A stretch of 62,969 bases of DNA from Acanthamoeba sp. SK_2022b. Taxonomy: Eukaryota > Discosea > Longamoebia > Acanthamoebidae. The position numbers and the translations under genes are program-made. Below, in pieces: positions 11,416 to 20,906 of the stretch (position 1 is its first letter; each line of letters opens with the position of its first letter). The notes under the pieces are model-generated. The model was given only the letters and a program-made list of their open reading frames with translations. It had not been told where the DNA came from and searched no databases. The stretch is taken from NCBI GenBank assembly GCA_027943245.1, contig JANDJZ010000216.1, forward strand, positions 1 to 62,969, written 5' to 3'.

Positions 11416-13511
11416 ATGGAGCGGGAACGGGTGCGTGTGCTGGGTTGCTTCGATTCATTCAAAGATTCTCTTGCGGCGGACCTTGTTACTGATAGTGTGC
11501 TCGCTGCCATCTCCGACCTCTACCAAGGTTCTTTTCAATGTTTCTAACGGGCGGTGATTTAAGTGATTTTATCTTATGATAATTAATTCATCATTTTTTT
11601 TCTTGTCCATTATTTCTTGCCTCCTACCTTCCTGTCCAGGGAGAGTGGAGACGCGTTCGCTGTCGTTGAGCGACGGCGGCAATGGCTTCCTCAACGCCCT
11701 CAAGGGTCCCCTCGCCCTCCGGCTGATCACACACACCGTCCTCGGTATCACCACGTGTCGCGTGAATGCATACGTGGTGGCCCACCACAGACGAGGCGGC
11801 GAGTGATGGTGGTTTGACTTCTGCGCCGCAAATGTCGTCAGGTCCATTGGGCACGCCAGTGCAGGCGTCCTACGGCAGCAGCACGAAGGCGGGGAGCGAG
11901 GGCCTGGCCGTCATCGAGATGGCCTCCGCTTCGGGTAGGCCTTCCTTACGCGTATGCGTGCGTCGTGGAATGACTGTTGGCTCCGAGTCTCGTGTTCACC
12001 CGGCTGACTCGCGATGTCGGTCAGGCCTGGAGAAGGTGCCGCCCAGCCACCGCAACCCGCTGCACACCACGACAGAGGGCACCGGCCAGTTGATGCAGCG
12101 CGCGTTCGACGAGGGCCACCGTTACATCATCGTCGGAATGGCACGTCCTTGCTCCTTGAACAAAAAGATACAGAATTAATATAAATAACATTATTGCATC
12201 AGGGCGGGAGTGCCACCAACGACGGTGGTCTCGCCTGTCTTCACGCGCTCGGCGTTCGAGTCAGGATTCAACCGGACGACGAGGTACGACAACCTTGGTA
12301 GTTTGTATGCTTTTATATGCATTTTTATATATATTTATTTTAATTGAATCAGTTTCCACAAAAACGCACAAAATGTGAAAGGATCGGGAGGAGTTCCCAT
12401 CAATCGTGTTTGGGCGACACCTCAACAAGGTGACCGGCCTCACGATGCCCACGCACGGCGTGCTCGCGGGCGCCACCGTGGAGATAGCTTCCGACGTGGA
12501 CAACCCGTTCGTGGGCGCTAAGGGCGCCGTCGCCGTACGCACACTCGCCCCCCCTCACGCACACGCAACGCTCATTGGCTCATCGTCGGTGGGTGTTGGC
12601 AGGTGTTCTCTGCGCAGAAGGGGGCGACGGAGGAGATCCAGGAGCGACTGGAGGAGGGCATGCGCCGGATCGCCGGCTTCTATCGCGAGTCGTTCCCGCT
12701 CGGTGTCGACGTGTCTCATATGCCCGGGGCTGGATCGGCCGGCGGGCTCACCGGCGGCATCGTCGCCGCCACCGGCGCCAAGATCAAGCGAGTGCTCTGC
12801 CCCGACACGACACGACACGACACGACACGACACGACACGACACGACACGACACGACACGACACGACACGACACTAACGAGCGAACGCGACACTGACGCAC
12901 GGCGAGCAGGGCATCGAGTTCGTGGCGGAGGCGCTGGGGCTGGAGGAGGCCATCAAAAACTGCGACCTGGTGCTCACGGGCGAGGGCCGCTACGACGCGC
13001 AGACCCAGCACGGCAAGACCGTCTCCGAGGTGCCTGCCGCTCAACAGCAGTGGCTCTCGTGATGGTTGGGCCCAACGGCCGTGGGAGCCATGCGACCGGT
13101 GGCTGATGCAGATTGGGGGGGGGGCTGGCTGGCTTCAGGTTCAGAAGCTGGCCAAGAGGCACGGCAAGCCGGTCGTGGTCATATGCGGGTCGAAGAAGGA
13201 CATCCCCGAAGGTACAGTCGCAGCTGCCACACCGCTGAGTCCGATCGTTGATCGACGCCACAGGAGAAGACCACCACGTGTACGAGCTGGTGTCGATGTA
13301 CGACCTGGACACCTGCATGAACCGCACTGCTCAGTCCCTGGATGGGGTTCGTCTCTTCTCCCGTGTTGTGTGTGGCTCGGCGATGTGAGCAGAATACCCG
13401 AGTGGCGCTTACCGGTTCTCTCGGTGGGCGCGGTAGTTGGTAAGGGCAAACGCATTCCGCTTTCCCATCCTGTCGCAGCTTGCCCCGCCCGAGGACCGCG
13501 CGGCGTTGTAA
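11416..13511 (+). CDS. Glycerate kinase (GlxK/GarK family)
   Basis: The eleven exons are 11416-11527, 11640-11744, 11842-11934, 12025-12140, 12203-12283, 12382-12534, 12603-12791, 12910-13029, 13139-13211, 13264-13346 and 13479-13511 (385 aa, the usual family length). Motifs appear in order: CFDSFKDSLAA at the N-terminus, SLSDGGNGF, VIEMASASGL, GGSATNDGG at ~142-150, SDVDNPFVGAKGAVAVF, PGAGSAGGLTGG at ~258, and LTGEGRYDAQT at ~305. The enzyme phosphorylates glycerate in photorespiration-like or glyoxylate and serine salvage routes. This is the bacterial-type fold, not the plant or human GLYCTK families. No targeting peptide is visible, so it is probably cytosolic. Intron 4 (12141-12202) fits only as a GC-AG intron. 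Intron 7 contains a pentamer satellite. Confidence 0.92.
12803..12872. repeat. Pentamer tandem repeat CACGA in an intron
   Basis: About 13-14 copies of CACGA lie within glycerate kinase intron 7 (12792-12909). Confidence 0.97.
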
Positions 13512-13665
13512 CCCAACCACGCGCCGATTGGCCAAGATTTTAGCTAACAAAAGCCCCAGCCAATTAAAAAATCGCAATTAATCTTTCGGGCGACGGGGCC
13601 CGAAAAACGTGTTCTGGTGCTACCGAAGAAGGCAGCGAACTAAATTCTAAGTTTCTCCGACCACC

Positions 13666-14441
13666 ATGCAGCGGCACACGACAGCGTTGTGGCTGGCATT
13701 GGTCGTGCTTGGTGTGCTGCTTCTGCCTTGGTGTGTAAACTCCGTCGCCACCCCCTCTCCGTCCCTTCTTCCTTCACCAACCCCCTCGGTCTCTTCCTCC
13801 GCCTCGGTCACACCGTCTCCTTCCCGATCTTCCTCTCCTTCTGCGTCTCCGGCAGTGAAAGTAGTTGCCTCTTCTGCGGCCAACGCTGCGGAGCCAACGC
13901 CGATTGCGACGGAGACGTGGTGCTGGCGGTTGACGCCTTTGCCTGCCATCACGAGCCGGGCTTCGTGTTCTACCCATACTGGTCCAACTTCACCAACCTG
14001 CAAGTCATCTACAGATCCGGTGATTGGCCCAATAGGGCTTACTACAGCACTCGGTTCTACGGCAACGACTCTTGTAAAGGAAATATACTGGTGTCGGGGA
14101 ACGCCGTCAAGCTGGGTGAGTGCGGCTATGCCAACTTCACCTTGCATCGCCTGGGCCAGGTAAGGTCCCTCATCTTCAAGATTGTACCGGATTCAGGCAC
14201 TCCGTCAGCCTCGCCCTCGTCATCGCCGTCAGCATCAGCTTCCTCGGTCGTGCCGCCTCCTTCACCTTCATCAACACCCTCACGCACCCCAGTACCGCCG
14301 CGCGGAGGAGACCATGGAGACGAGTTCCCAACGTGGGCAGCTGTGCTAGTCGCCCTGGGTGGAGCAGCAGCAGTGGCTGGTGTGGCTGCTTGTATCATTA
14401 TCTTGGTGAGGCGTAGAAGATCATATATTGCCCTCGGGTGA
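13666..14441 (+). CDS. Small type I membrane protein with Ser/Pro stalk
   Basis: The two exons, 13666-13730 and 13856-14441, give 216 aa. Exon 1 encodes a signal peptide (WLALVVLGVLLLP). Splicing joins it through a split Cys codon to a short Cys-rich ectodomain (SSCLFCGQRCGANADC, further Cys later), with N-glycosylation-type sites such as NFT and NDS. Residues ~145-175 form a Ser/Pro stalk. A transmembrane helix follows (WAAVLVALGGAAAVAGVAAC), with a short Arg-rich cytosolic tail. I do not recognise the ectodomain family. The intron is itself open in the exon-1 frame and would encode a Ser/Pro-rich segment, but retaining it shifts the downstream frame. A surface location is inferred from topology only. 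Confidence 0.68.
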
Positions 14442-14632
14442 TAACAGGAGTTACCCGCACTTGGGGGGGGGGGCAGTCAAGCAAAAATTCGTTTGCCTGG
14501 GAGAATCCTCGCATTGCATCTATCAACCCAGCTTCCCAACACCCACTCCTTGATCCTGCCACTGTCTGTGCTGCCCTTAACAGATTGTCGCGGCAAGTGC
14601 TCACAACGTGATCTCCGGCTGCGCACATCGCT

Positions 14633-15085
14633 CTAGTACCTCTTGTCGTCGTGACAAGGCCTGTGCGTGGTGCACTTCTCAGTTGTGGTGTGGCAGGCTT
14701 TTTCGGTAGTGGTGCGGCAGGGCTCCTCCGTGGTGGTGTGGCATGGCGTAGTCGTTGAGCACTTCTCGGTCGTTGTATGGCAGGACTTCTCGGTCGTGGT
14801 GCAAGGCTTCTCTGTGGTGGTGTGGCACGGCGTAGTCGTTGAGCACTTCTCGGTCGTAGTGCATGGCTTCGTGGTGGCCTTCTCAGTGGTGGTCGAGTGG
14901 TGCTGCTTCTTGCGGCACACCTTCACACACTTCCAGTAGCACTTGGGCTCCTTCTCCTCGTAGTCGTCGTCATTGTCGTTGCCCCATGGCTTCCAATCCT
15001 TGGCCGGAGAGCTGTTGCCATTGTCAACTGCCACAAAATAGGCGCAGGGGAGGATCAGCATCAGTGCCATCCAGGAAATCCGCAT
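14633..15085 (-). CDS. Secreted Thr/Cys-repeat protein
   Basis: A single exon encodes 150 aa. The start at 15085 opens with a hydrophobic signal (MALMLILPCAYFVAV). An acidic Asp/Glu stretch and a Cys/Lys/His knot follow (PKCYWKCVKVCRKKQHH). The C-terminal ~90 residues repeat units such as TTTEKC, STTTPCH and TTTEKPC. The Thr runs suggest dense O-glycosylation. The regularly spaced Cys suggest disulphide cross-linking, as in extracellular wall or mucin-like proteins. No database family comes to mind. The frame also runs open upstream to 15157, so a longer N-terminus is possible but would bury the signal peptide. It is convergent with the + gene ending at 14441. Confidence 0.65.
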   Translation of the reverse strand: MRISWMALMLILPCAYFVAVDNGNSSPAKDWKPWGNDNDDDYEEKEPKCYWKCVKVCRKKQHHSTTTEKATTKPCTTTEKCSTTTPCHTTTEKPCTTTEKSCHTTTEKCSTTTPCHTTTEEPCRTTTEKACHTTTEKCTTHRPCHDDKRY

Positions 15086-15606
15086 GCGCACCGAGCAGGA
15101 GCTCACCTTGGGAGGAGTCAGCGAGGCGACTGCGCTCGGAACTCCCAAACAGGTCACTTTGCCTGGCTTGGTTCGTAGGGAGATGTCCTGTGCTGAACAA
15201 GCTGCACCTCCCTCGCCTATGTCACCACTGCGGGGCCGGTGGTGAATTCTCTGGCCGACAACACGGCGAGGCCCACCCGCGCTCGTGCGGGCGCTGCTGG
15301 CGAATCAAAGCCGACCTCGTCCCGAAGGGAATGTCCTTCTTGTGCAGTTGTCGATGTGGGCGTTGAGCTTCGTCCCCGAGGACACCAACGACGATGTGGG
15401 CGCCAAGCCGGCGTCACCGCCCGCACGGTGCGTTGTTGGTCGCCACAGCATCCACGCGCTCGCCTTTGCAGGCGCAGCATGACGTCGTGCGCCTTGCAGC
15501 GCCCGGCATGGCGACGAACCACCGGCAAGGTGTGACACGTCGTCTAGCACGCCTGCACTCGCACCACCTCCCGGTCATACATTGCAACTATAGGATAAAT
15601 CTTTGT
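15086..15606. other. Intergenic region
   Basis: This spacer separates the Thr/Cys-rich protein from the Tim9 stop codon, both on -. Minus-strand frames are open across 15217-15550 but have no recognisable motif, signal peptide or splice structure. It probably serves as promoter and leader for the gene at 14633-15085. Confidence 0.45.
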
Positions 15607-15924
15607 TTAATCTTGGCCCGACGCGGGAGTTGTTCGCCCTTCCATGAGGTCGGCCTTGGTGTTCGTGCGCGTGTTTTCCTCGGCGAAGATGAGCTGCACG
15701 CGCTGGCTGTACCGCTGCCACTTCTCGGTGCAGTTCTTGATGCAGGTGTTCTCCTTGGTAGTGATGGGGAGGTCATCGTCTACGTTTTTCACGCAGAGCC
15801 GGAAACATCGCTCTGACATTGAATTGAACATTCCTAACACGCTTTTCATCTGCATCTCGTTCATCAACTGCACCATGTTCCTCGCCGCCGCCTCGCTCTT
15901 CTTCGCATCAGGCGCGATGTCCAT
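15607..15924 (-). CDS. TIM9: Mitochondrial small TIM chaperone, Tim9-like
   Basis: The gene has no intron and encodes 105 aa. The twin Cx3C signature of small TIM proteins is present: CFRLC and CIKNC, 15 residues apart. The flanks fit Tim9 best, with a QMKSVLGMFNSMSERC lead-in and EKWQRYSQRVQLIF after the second pair. The length suits the family. Tim9-Tim10 hexamers ferry hydrophobic precursors through the intermembrane space to TIM22 or SAM. Import would use the Mia40 disulphide relay, which needs these Cx3C pairs. It is divergent from the small heat-shock gene, whose ATG lies 328 bp away. Tim10 or Tim8/13 are less likely alternatives. Confidence 0.85.
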   Translation of the reverse strand: MDIAPDAKKSEAAARNMVQLMNEMQMKSVLGMFNSMSERCFRLCVKNVDDDLPITTKENTCIKNCTEKWQRYSQRVQLIFAEENTRTNTKADLMEGRTTPASGQD

Positions 15925-16018
15925 CGCAAAGATCGATTTCGTGATTATTTTCTATTTTCCCCTGTTCCCGCAGGCTTTTCTTGGTGATGCAGATTGTTTG
16001 CGAAACGAGTTTGCAAAA

Positions 16019-16177
16019 TTCTGGAAAGTTTCATTTTCTTCGGATTTCGTGCTTCGTTTCCGGTCAACTTCGTGGTCGTGGAAAATGTCCGTGTGGTGGC
16101 GGGGACGACGCTTCGCTTCGGCGGTCGGCGTGATGGCGTGTTCTCTCTTTTTCGAGGAAGCCACGGCAGGTATAAAA
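16019..16177 (+). promoter_or_regulatory. TATA promoter with heat-shock-element-like sites
   Basis: A clear TATAAAAGGG lies at 16171-16180, 75 bp before the small HSP start. Upstream are a TTC-nn-GAA-nn-TTT block at 16019-16031 and TTCGAGGAA at 16151-16159, which look like imperfect heat shock elements. The TATA box is seen directly; the heat-shock role is inferred. Confidence 0.6.
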
Positions 16178-16251
16178 GGGACAGGCCGCCATCCACAACA
16201 TCAACACCATCATCAACAGCAACAACCAAGACAACAGCGCGACACGACACA

Positions 16252-16962
16252 ATGCAGAGGATGACTTGGCGCACATCGCGACTCGGGGCGGGCGTTCGAC
16301 AGAGGCTGGGCTCGGCCGCGACGTCTCGGTCACCGGCCGCACTGACCCACACCACACAGACCATGTCATCGTCTTCCCCCTCCTCCTCCTCCGCGACCCG
16401 CGATCTGGCGGTCCACCTGCGGCCGAGCCGCGGCCACGACTCCTTCTTTGAGGCCTTTGCGCGCGACCCCTTCTTCCGGCCACTCATCGGCGAGCTGGCG
16501 ACGGCCAGGCAGGTGGGCCGACCGGCCGTCCCCAAGGAGGGCCCGCGACCACGACCGCTCCACGCCCACGTCAACGTGCTCGAGACCAGTCAGGGCTTCG
16601 CCATCGAGGCCGAGATGCCCGGCATTCGACGTGAGGACATACGGGTGGAGGTGTGCGAGGGCGACCGACTCGTCATCCGTGGCGAGAAGCGATTCGAGGG
16701 ACACAACGCTGCGACCGCGAACGGCAACACGACGAGCGCCGCAAAGGTGAGCGGGGAGGTGAAGGAGGCGAAGGAGGGAACCGAACAGCAGCGATACCTG
16801 ACGTTCGAGCGAAGCTACGGCACGATCGAGCGCACCTTCGCGCTGCCCGAGAACGTGGACGCGAGCAAGATCAAGGCCTCCTACACGGACGGCGTGCTCA
16901 AGATCGAGCTGCCCAAGGCCGCCAAGGAGACGCCCAAGTCGTGGACCGTAGAGATCAACTAG
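16252..16962 (+). CDS. Small heat-shock protein (Hsp20/alpha-crystallin)
   Basis: The single exon encodes 236 aa. The alpha-crystallin domain runs from ~105 to the end: HVNVLETSQGFAIEAEMPGI, then IRVEVCEGDRLVIRGEK, FERSYGTIERTFALPENVD and ASYTDGVLKIELPKA, the last two being Hsp20 hallmarks. A Gly/Lys/Glu-rich insertion interrupts the domain at ~152-178. The N-terminus (MQRMTWRTSRLGAGVRQR) is Arg/Ser-rich without acidic residues and could be a mitochondrial presequence, which is inference. The protein should act as an ATP-independent holdase. Lack of an intron suits rapid stress expression, as does the TATA promoter. Start 16252 is the first ATG after the TATA box. Confidence 0.92.
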   Translation: MQRMTWRTSRLGAGVRQRLGSAATSRSPAALTHTTQTMSSSSPSSSSATRDLAVHLRPSRGHDSFFEAFARDPFFRPLIGELATARQVGRPAVPKEGPRPRPLHAHVNVLETSQGFAIEAEMPGIRREDIRVEVCEGDRLVIRGEKRFEGHNAATANGNTTSAAKVSGEVKEAKEGTEQQRYLTFERSYGTIERTFALPENVDASKIKASYTDGVLKIELPKAAKETPKSWTVEIN

Positions 16963-17177
16963 GCGAGATGAACAAGTACTAAAAAAAGTATAATTAAAGA
17001 ATATTTATATTTATTTTTTGATACGTGCATTCACACCCGACTCGAGTCCGACCAAAGCAGCGCGTAGAGCTTCCATCATGATGCGGCAGAGGTACTGCTC
17101 GCAGAGCGAGATGGCGCGTGTCTTCGGGTAAGAAATGAGATGTAAGTGTAGTTCAGCAAGCTGTATTGAAAAAAAGG

Positions 17178-17543
17178 TTACTTGTTGAGCTTCTCGGTGG
17201 CAGATCGCAGGAAGAGGTTGTTCAGCTTTTCCACCTTCTTCAGCACTTGCGCATGTGAAGCCTTGTACTTGAGGCACTGGCGAGGTGGAAAGATTAGACA
17301 TTGAAGGAGTAGCGAGCTGGCTTGGTAAGTACCGTCTTGTCGTCGGTCACCTTCAGTACCAGCTTGCCATCACAGTGCCGATACTTCATCACGTATCGTG
17401 TTTCTGCAAAATTTGCGAATTTAGAAACATTGAAGGCGAATTCAGTGCCAAAAAGTGGCAAGAATCAAATTACTGTTGGGGTTCTCATTGTAGAGCTTCT
17501 GCGCTGCCTCAAAAAACACCTTCCACGACGTCAAGTACACCAT
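17178..17543 (-). CDS. SRP9: Signal recognition particle subunit SRP9
   Basis: The three exons are 17543-17474, 17403-17333 and 17276-17178 (79 aa; human SRP9 is 86). The N-terminus MVYLTSWKVFFEAAQKLY matches the SRP9 helix. The core TRYVMKYRHCDGKLVLKVT matches the conserved VVLKYRHSDGxLxVKVTDD strand pair. SRP9 pairs with SRP14 on the Alu end of SRP RNA and slows elongation during signal-peptide capture. Splice phases 1 and 0 agree. Downstream on the same strand, 17140-17011 reads like a further coding stretch that I could not attach. The gene sits 3' of RapGAP on the same strand with ~210 bp between. Confidence 0.9.
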
Positions 17544-17754
17544 CTCTGCGTTCAAACTGAATGTTGTTGGCTCTTTTTTTTTCTTCTTTATTTTCTCTGC
17601 TGACGTCAGCGGTCAACGCAAGTCAAGCCAGCCCCACGGAAGCGGTGGAGGTAGAGAGAAGGATAGAGAGCAAGGGAGCGATGTACAAGCCACTCGAAGA
17701 TAATTCGTTGCTGTTTTGGCAAACAAGCCTGTTTGTTGCAGCACCATGGCTTCA

Positions 17755-20594
17755 TCACTTGGGCTTCTGTAGCTTCTCGATGGTGCTTTCCAGCAGCTTC
17801 AATCGAGTGTGCTCGAGCTTCGCTGCGAATACTTTGGCCTTAAGCGACGATCGCTCACTGTTGATGACTGTTTTACGTGGCGGAAAAGGTGTTAGTCTCT
17901 ATCGAAACGGAGACACCTGTAAGGCTAACGCACGCTTGCTGAAGAGGAATTCTCTGAAGCTGCCGTCGAGGTAGAAGCGTTGGTTGGCGAGCAGCTGCGG
18001 CCCAAACGGACGCACGCCCTGCTTGACCGCAAACTCCAGTCGCACTGTTTGATCCGCAGGGTCCACCGACACGACGGCGTAGATATCTGCACACGAGCAA
18101 CTTGCGTGAGTTTTGTGTGACAGGGTAGCGTGGAGTCACGGAGCACGTACGATTGAATTGCGTTTTCATCATACACGGGTCGAAGGTAGCGCCCGGCTCC
18201 ACATAGACCAACACAACGATGTCATTGCCTGGCAGTAGCGCCGGAGAACAGGGTAAGCCGCGGGTGGATATGATCACCGCAACAAAAGAACGAGAGAGCC
18301 GGGCCAATGATGTACCGATGTGACGCTTCCTTTCGAGCTGCTGTGGGTCCTTTGGGTTGTAGGGGAGGAGCGTGCAAACGTGGAACATCACGTTCAGATC
18401 TCGGAACCGCGTGAACACGGAATGCGTGCCCGTCGTGTCGTCTGCCGGGATGAAAGATTAGAAAAGTAGAACAGCAAGAGTGTGTGGTAGTAGAGTACTC
18501 TTGACGTCGAGTCCGCCAGTGAAGCCCGACCATCCCTTGAGAGTGATCTTGTCTCCCAAGAAGCTCAAAAACTTCTCCATCTCTTGACTCGTGGCTGTTT
18601 GTGATGTCGAGGAGCGTCAGCGACGTTCATGCACCTTTCGAGTCGCGAATGGAGAGTAAGACGTACAGTTGGAGAACATCTCGTTCTCGGTCTGGCCTTT
18701 CTTGTAGTAGAGCACGCCAAACTTGTAGTTAAAGGAAAAGTGGGACCGCTCCATCGCCAGCAGGTCATCGGTGATGTCTACGCGAGCAGCAACAGCAGTG
18801 TGAGAGAAAGAGAGAGATGGGCGAGACTGCATCCACACCACGCCCTCTTGTTGTAAGTACCGAACAACGCCTTCTGGAATTTGATATCTTGTATCTCTGG
18901 CTGTTCAAGGCAAATGGGCAGAGGTTAGACCAATCGAGATGCTGTCTGTTGGTCGATGACGATCAGGCGAGGGTGTACCAGGTAGCCCATGGGACCGCAC
19001 GCCAGGACCAGCGCCTTGAAGAGGCTGTTTTTGTCGGCTGCGCTGCGAACGAATACCTGCTTCGACCCCTGTGTGCGCGTTTGCCATCGGTTGATGCGTA
19101 TGGTCGTCAGTTGCTGTGAGCCCTGTCGAGGTCACCCGGCCACACGTACGTGCTTGCTCTGTATGAGACACCGGTGCACGACGATGAACTTCTTGTGTGT
19201 GGTCATGTCGGGCAGGAGACGTCTCGCCGACTGCCTGAACGTTGCAACGGTTTCTACTGCCCTGTGCACCCACACGATCGGGTTAGAAGAACCTGAATGG
19301 CCCCGTCTGGTCACGAGGTAGATCGGGGAAGAGAGAGAGAGAGAGAGAGCTCACCGTGCGGTGCCTCCTGTCGCCGCAACAGACACAATCACCGGTCCTA
19401 CGCGTGGATCCATGCCCCAGTAGTTTGTGTGGTCTATCCAGCACAAGCACATGAAAATCATGTCAGCAGCCACGACTGACAGAGGATGCGAAGAAGATTG
19501 GGCAAGCCACGCGCGTGTCTGTCTTACCTTTGCCTTTAAAGTAGATTTTGAAGTAGGGACTGCTGCTGTTATCATCCTCGAGCGCGTTGTAGGCTCCCTC
19601 GACAAAGTCCTGCCAGATGGCGTACGCTCGCGTGAGAGGAGGGGAGAGCAGCCAAGTGCCATGGGAGCGCGTGAGGTGGGACCTACCGCTGAGCCACGCT
19701 CGACGTGCCACCCACCTTCCTTGACGGAGGGCATGACCATGAGCGTAGAGCTGCTGGAGTTGTTGTTGATGGGCGGTATGAGCGGAACCGCGCCGCTCGT
19801 GTGTAATTGGCTGGGAGGCAGCCCTCCCTGAAAACTTGGGCCTAACGTGCACACACGCCAGGAGAGGAGTGCTTGAACAGAAGGTAACGAGCGGAGGTTG
19901 GCAAGAGGCAAGGGATACCTGAGGAGGGCGGCGGCAAGGCGGCAATCATCTCGGAATCGAGCTCATCATTCCACTCACGCACGATGCCCTTGTCGACCAG
20001 CTGGTGATACGAGGACCGCCGCATCATACTCGAATCGAGGGCTTCTAGGAAGGCCTGTGGCGGAAGCGACATTCGGTCGCCCGGTACATTCGAAATAATG
20101 CCAATGGGCAGAGGTGGCAAAGAGGGGCTTGATGGAGGTTCATCGGCCTCGGATGAGTTCTTCTTCTTCTTTCCAAAGATGCTGGTCCTTTTGTTCTTCG
20201 CTGTAGGTGTGGTAGAACCGCTGTCAGTTTTCTTGATTGTTCGCGAATCTGCCTCAGCCGTGGATTTGCTTCGCGCATGGCCGAGGGTGTGGGTGGGTTG
20301 GTGATCTTCGCCTTCGAGCCCCGAATGCGCTCGTTGGAAGGGCGAGAACGCTGACGACGCGGTCGCTTGTCCTAGCGGCAGCGGAGGAACGGCGAACTGT
20401 ACGGGGCTCACCTCGCCGCTTGTCGTACCAAGAGTCGAGGCCGACTTGCGCGCGACGGGCTTTTGGTCTCGTGAAGTCACAGACGTGCGTCGGCGAGGCG
20501 ACACCAGCTCCCCGCTGGAGGTCATCTGCGACAGCACGGGCGATGGCGACCGGTTCTCCCCTTTGGTGATCGCGCCCGCACCGAAAGAGTACAT
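17755..20594 (-). CDS. Rap-GAP domain protein
   Basis: The 13 exons are 20594-19919, 19841-19716, 19626-19528, 19433-19355, 19261-19150, 19068-18979, 18900-18861, 18777-18667, 18594-18499, 18441-18316, 18228-18151, 18086-17934 and 17867-17755 (632 aa). The first ~225 residues are a Ser/Pro/Lys-rich disordered head. The Rap-GAP domain spans ~290-625: NYWGMD, FSFNYKFGVLYYKKGQTENE, FLSFLGDKITLKGWSGFTGG followed by LDVKNDTTGTHSVFT, MFHVCTLLPYN, RKRHIGNDIVVLVY, and KLEHTRLKLLE at the end. HIGND carries the catalytic asparagine thumb. It should accelerate GTP hydrolysis on Rap-type GTPases, acting on adhesion, motility or the cortex. Nothing besides the GAP domain is recognisable. Confidence 0.9.
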
Positions 20595-20906
20595 TTGATG
20601 GTGGAGAGACGAAGCGACCAGACGAGCGAGAAGAAGAGAAGAACACCTTGATGGTGGAGGAACGAGGACAAACACACACTCTCTTGGTTTCCTGAATCCT
20701 CCTTCTTGGCTGTTTGAATCTTGTTTTCACCTTCACCTCTCCTTCGGACTGTTCGCCGAGGATCTCTAACCACTTGCCTTTCGTGGCCTGTCCCCTCTTT
20801 TCCAGCCACGCTTGCCCGTTTAGGAACCTCTATGTTACTACGCATACCGTGGGCTAAGCTTGCTTATAGCGAACGATGGGTTGCAGTGCAACTGTGATTA
20901 CAAGCC
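20595..20906. other. Intergenic / RapGAP leader
   Basis: This gap lies between two minus-strand genes. The frame upstream of the RapGAP ATG stays open for ~27 codons but is Ser/Leu-rich and probably untranslated. I see nothing else here. Confidence 0.4.

Noticed and set aside
14160..14196. A consensus donor CAG|GTAAGG followed by an acceptor in the small membrane-protein gene
   Set aside because: The implied 37-nt intron is very short and would shift the frame, destroying the stalk and TM helix.
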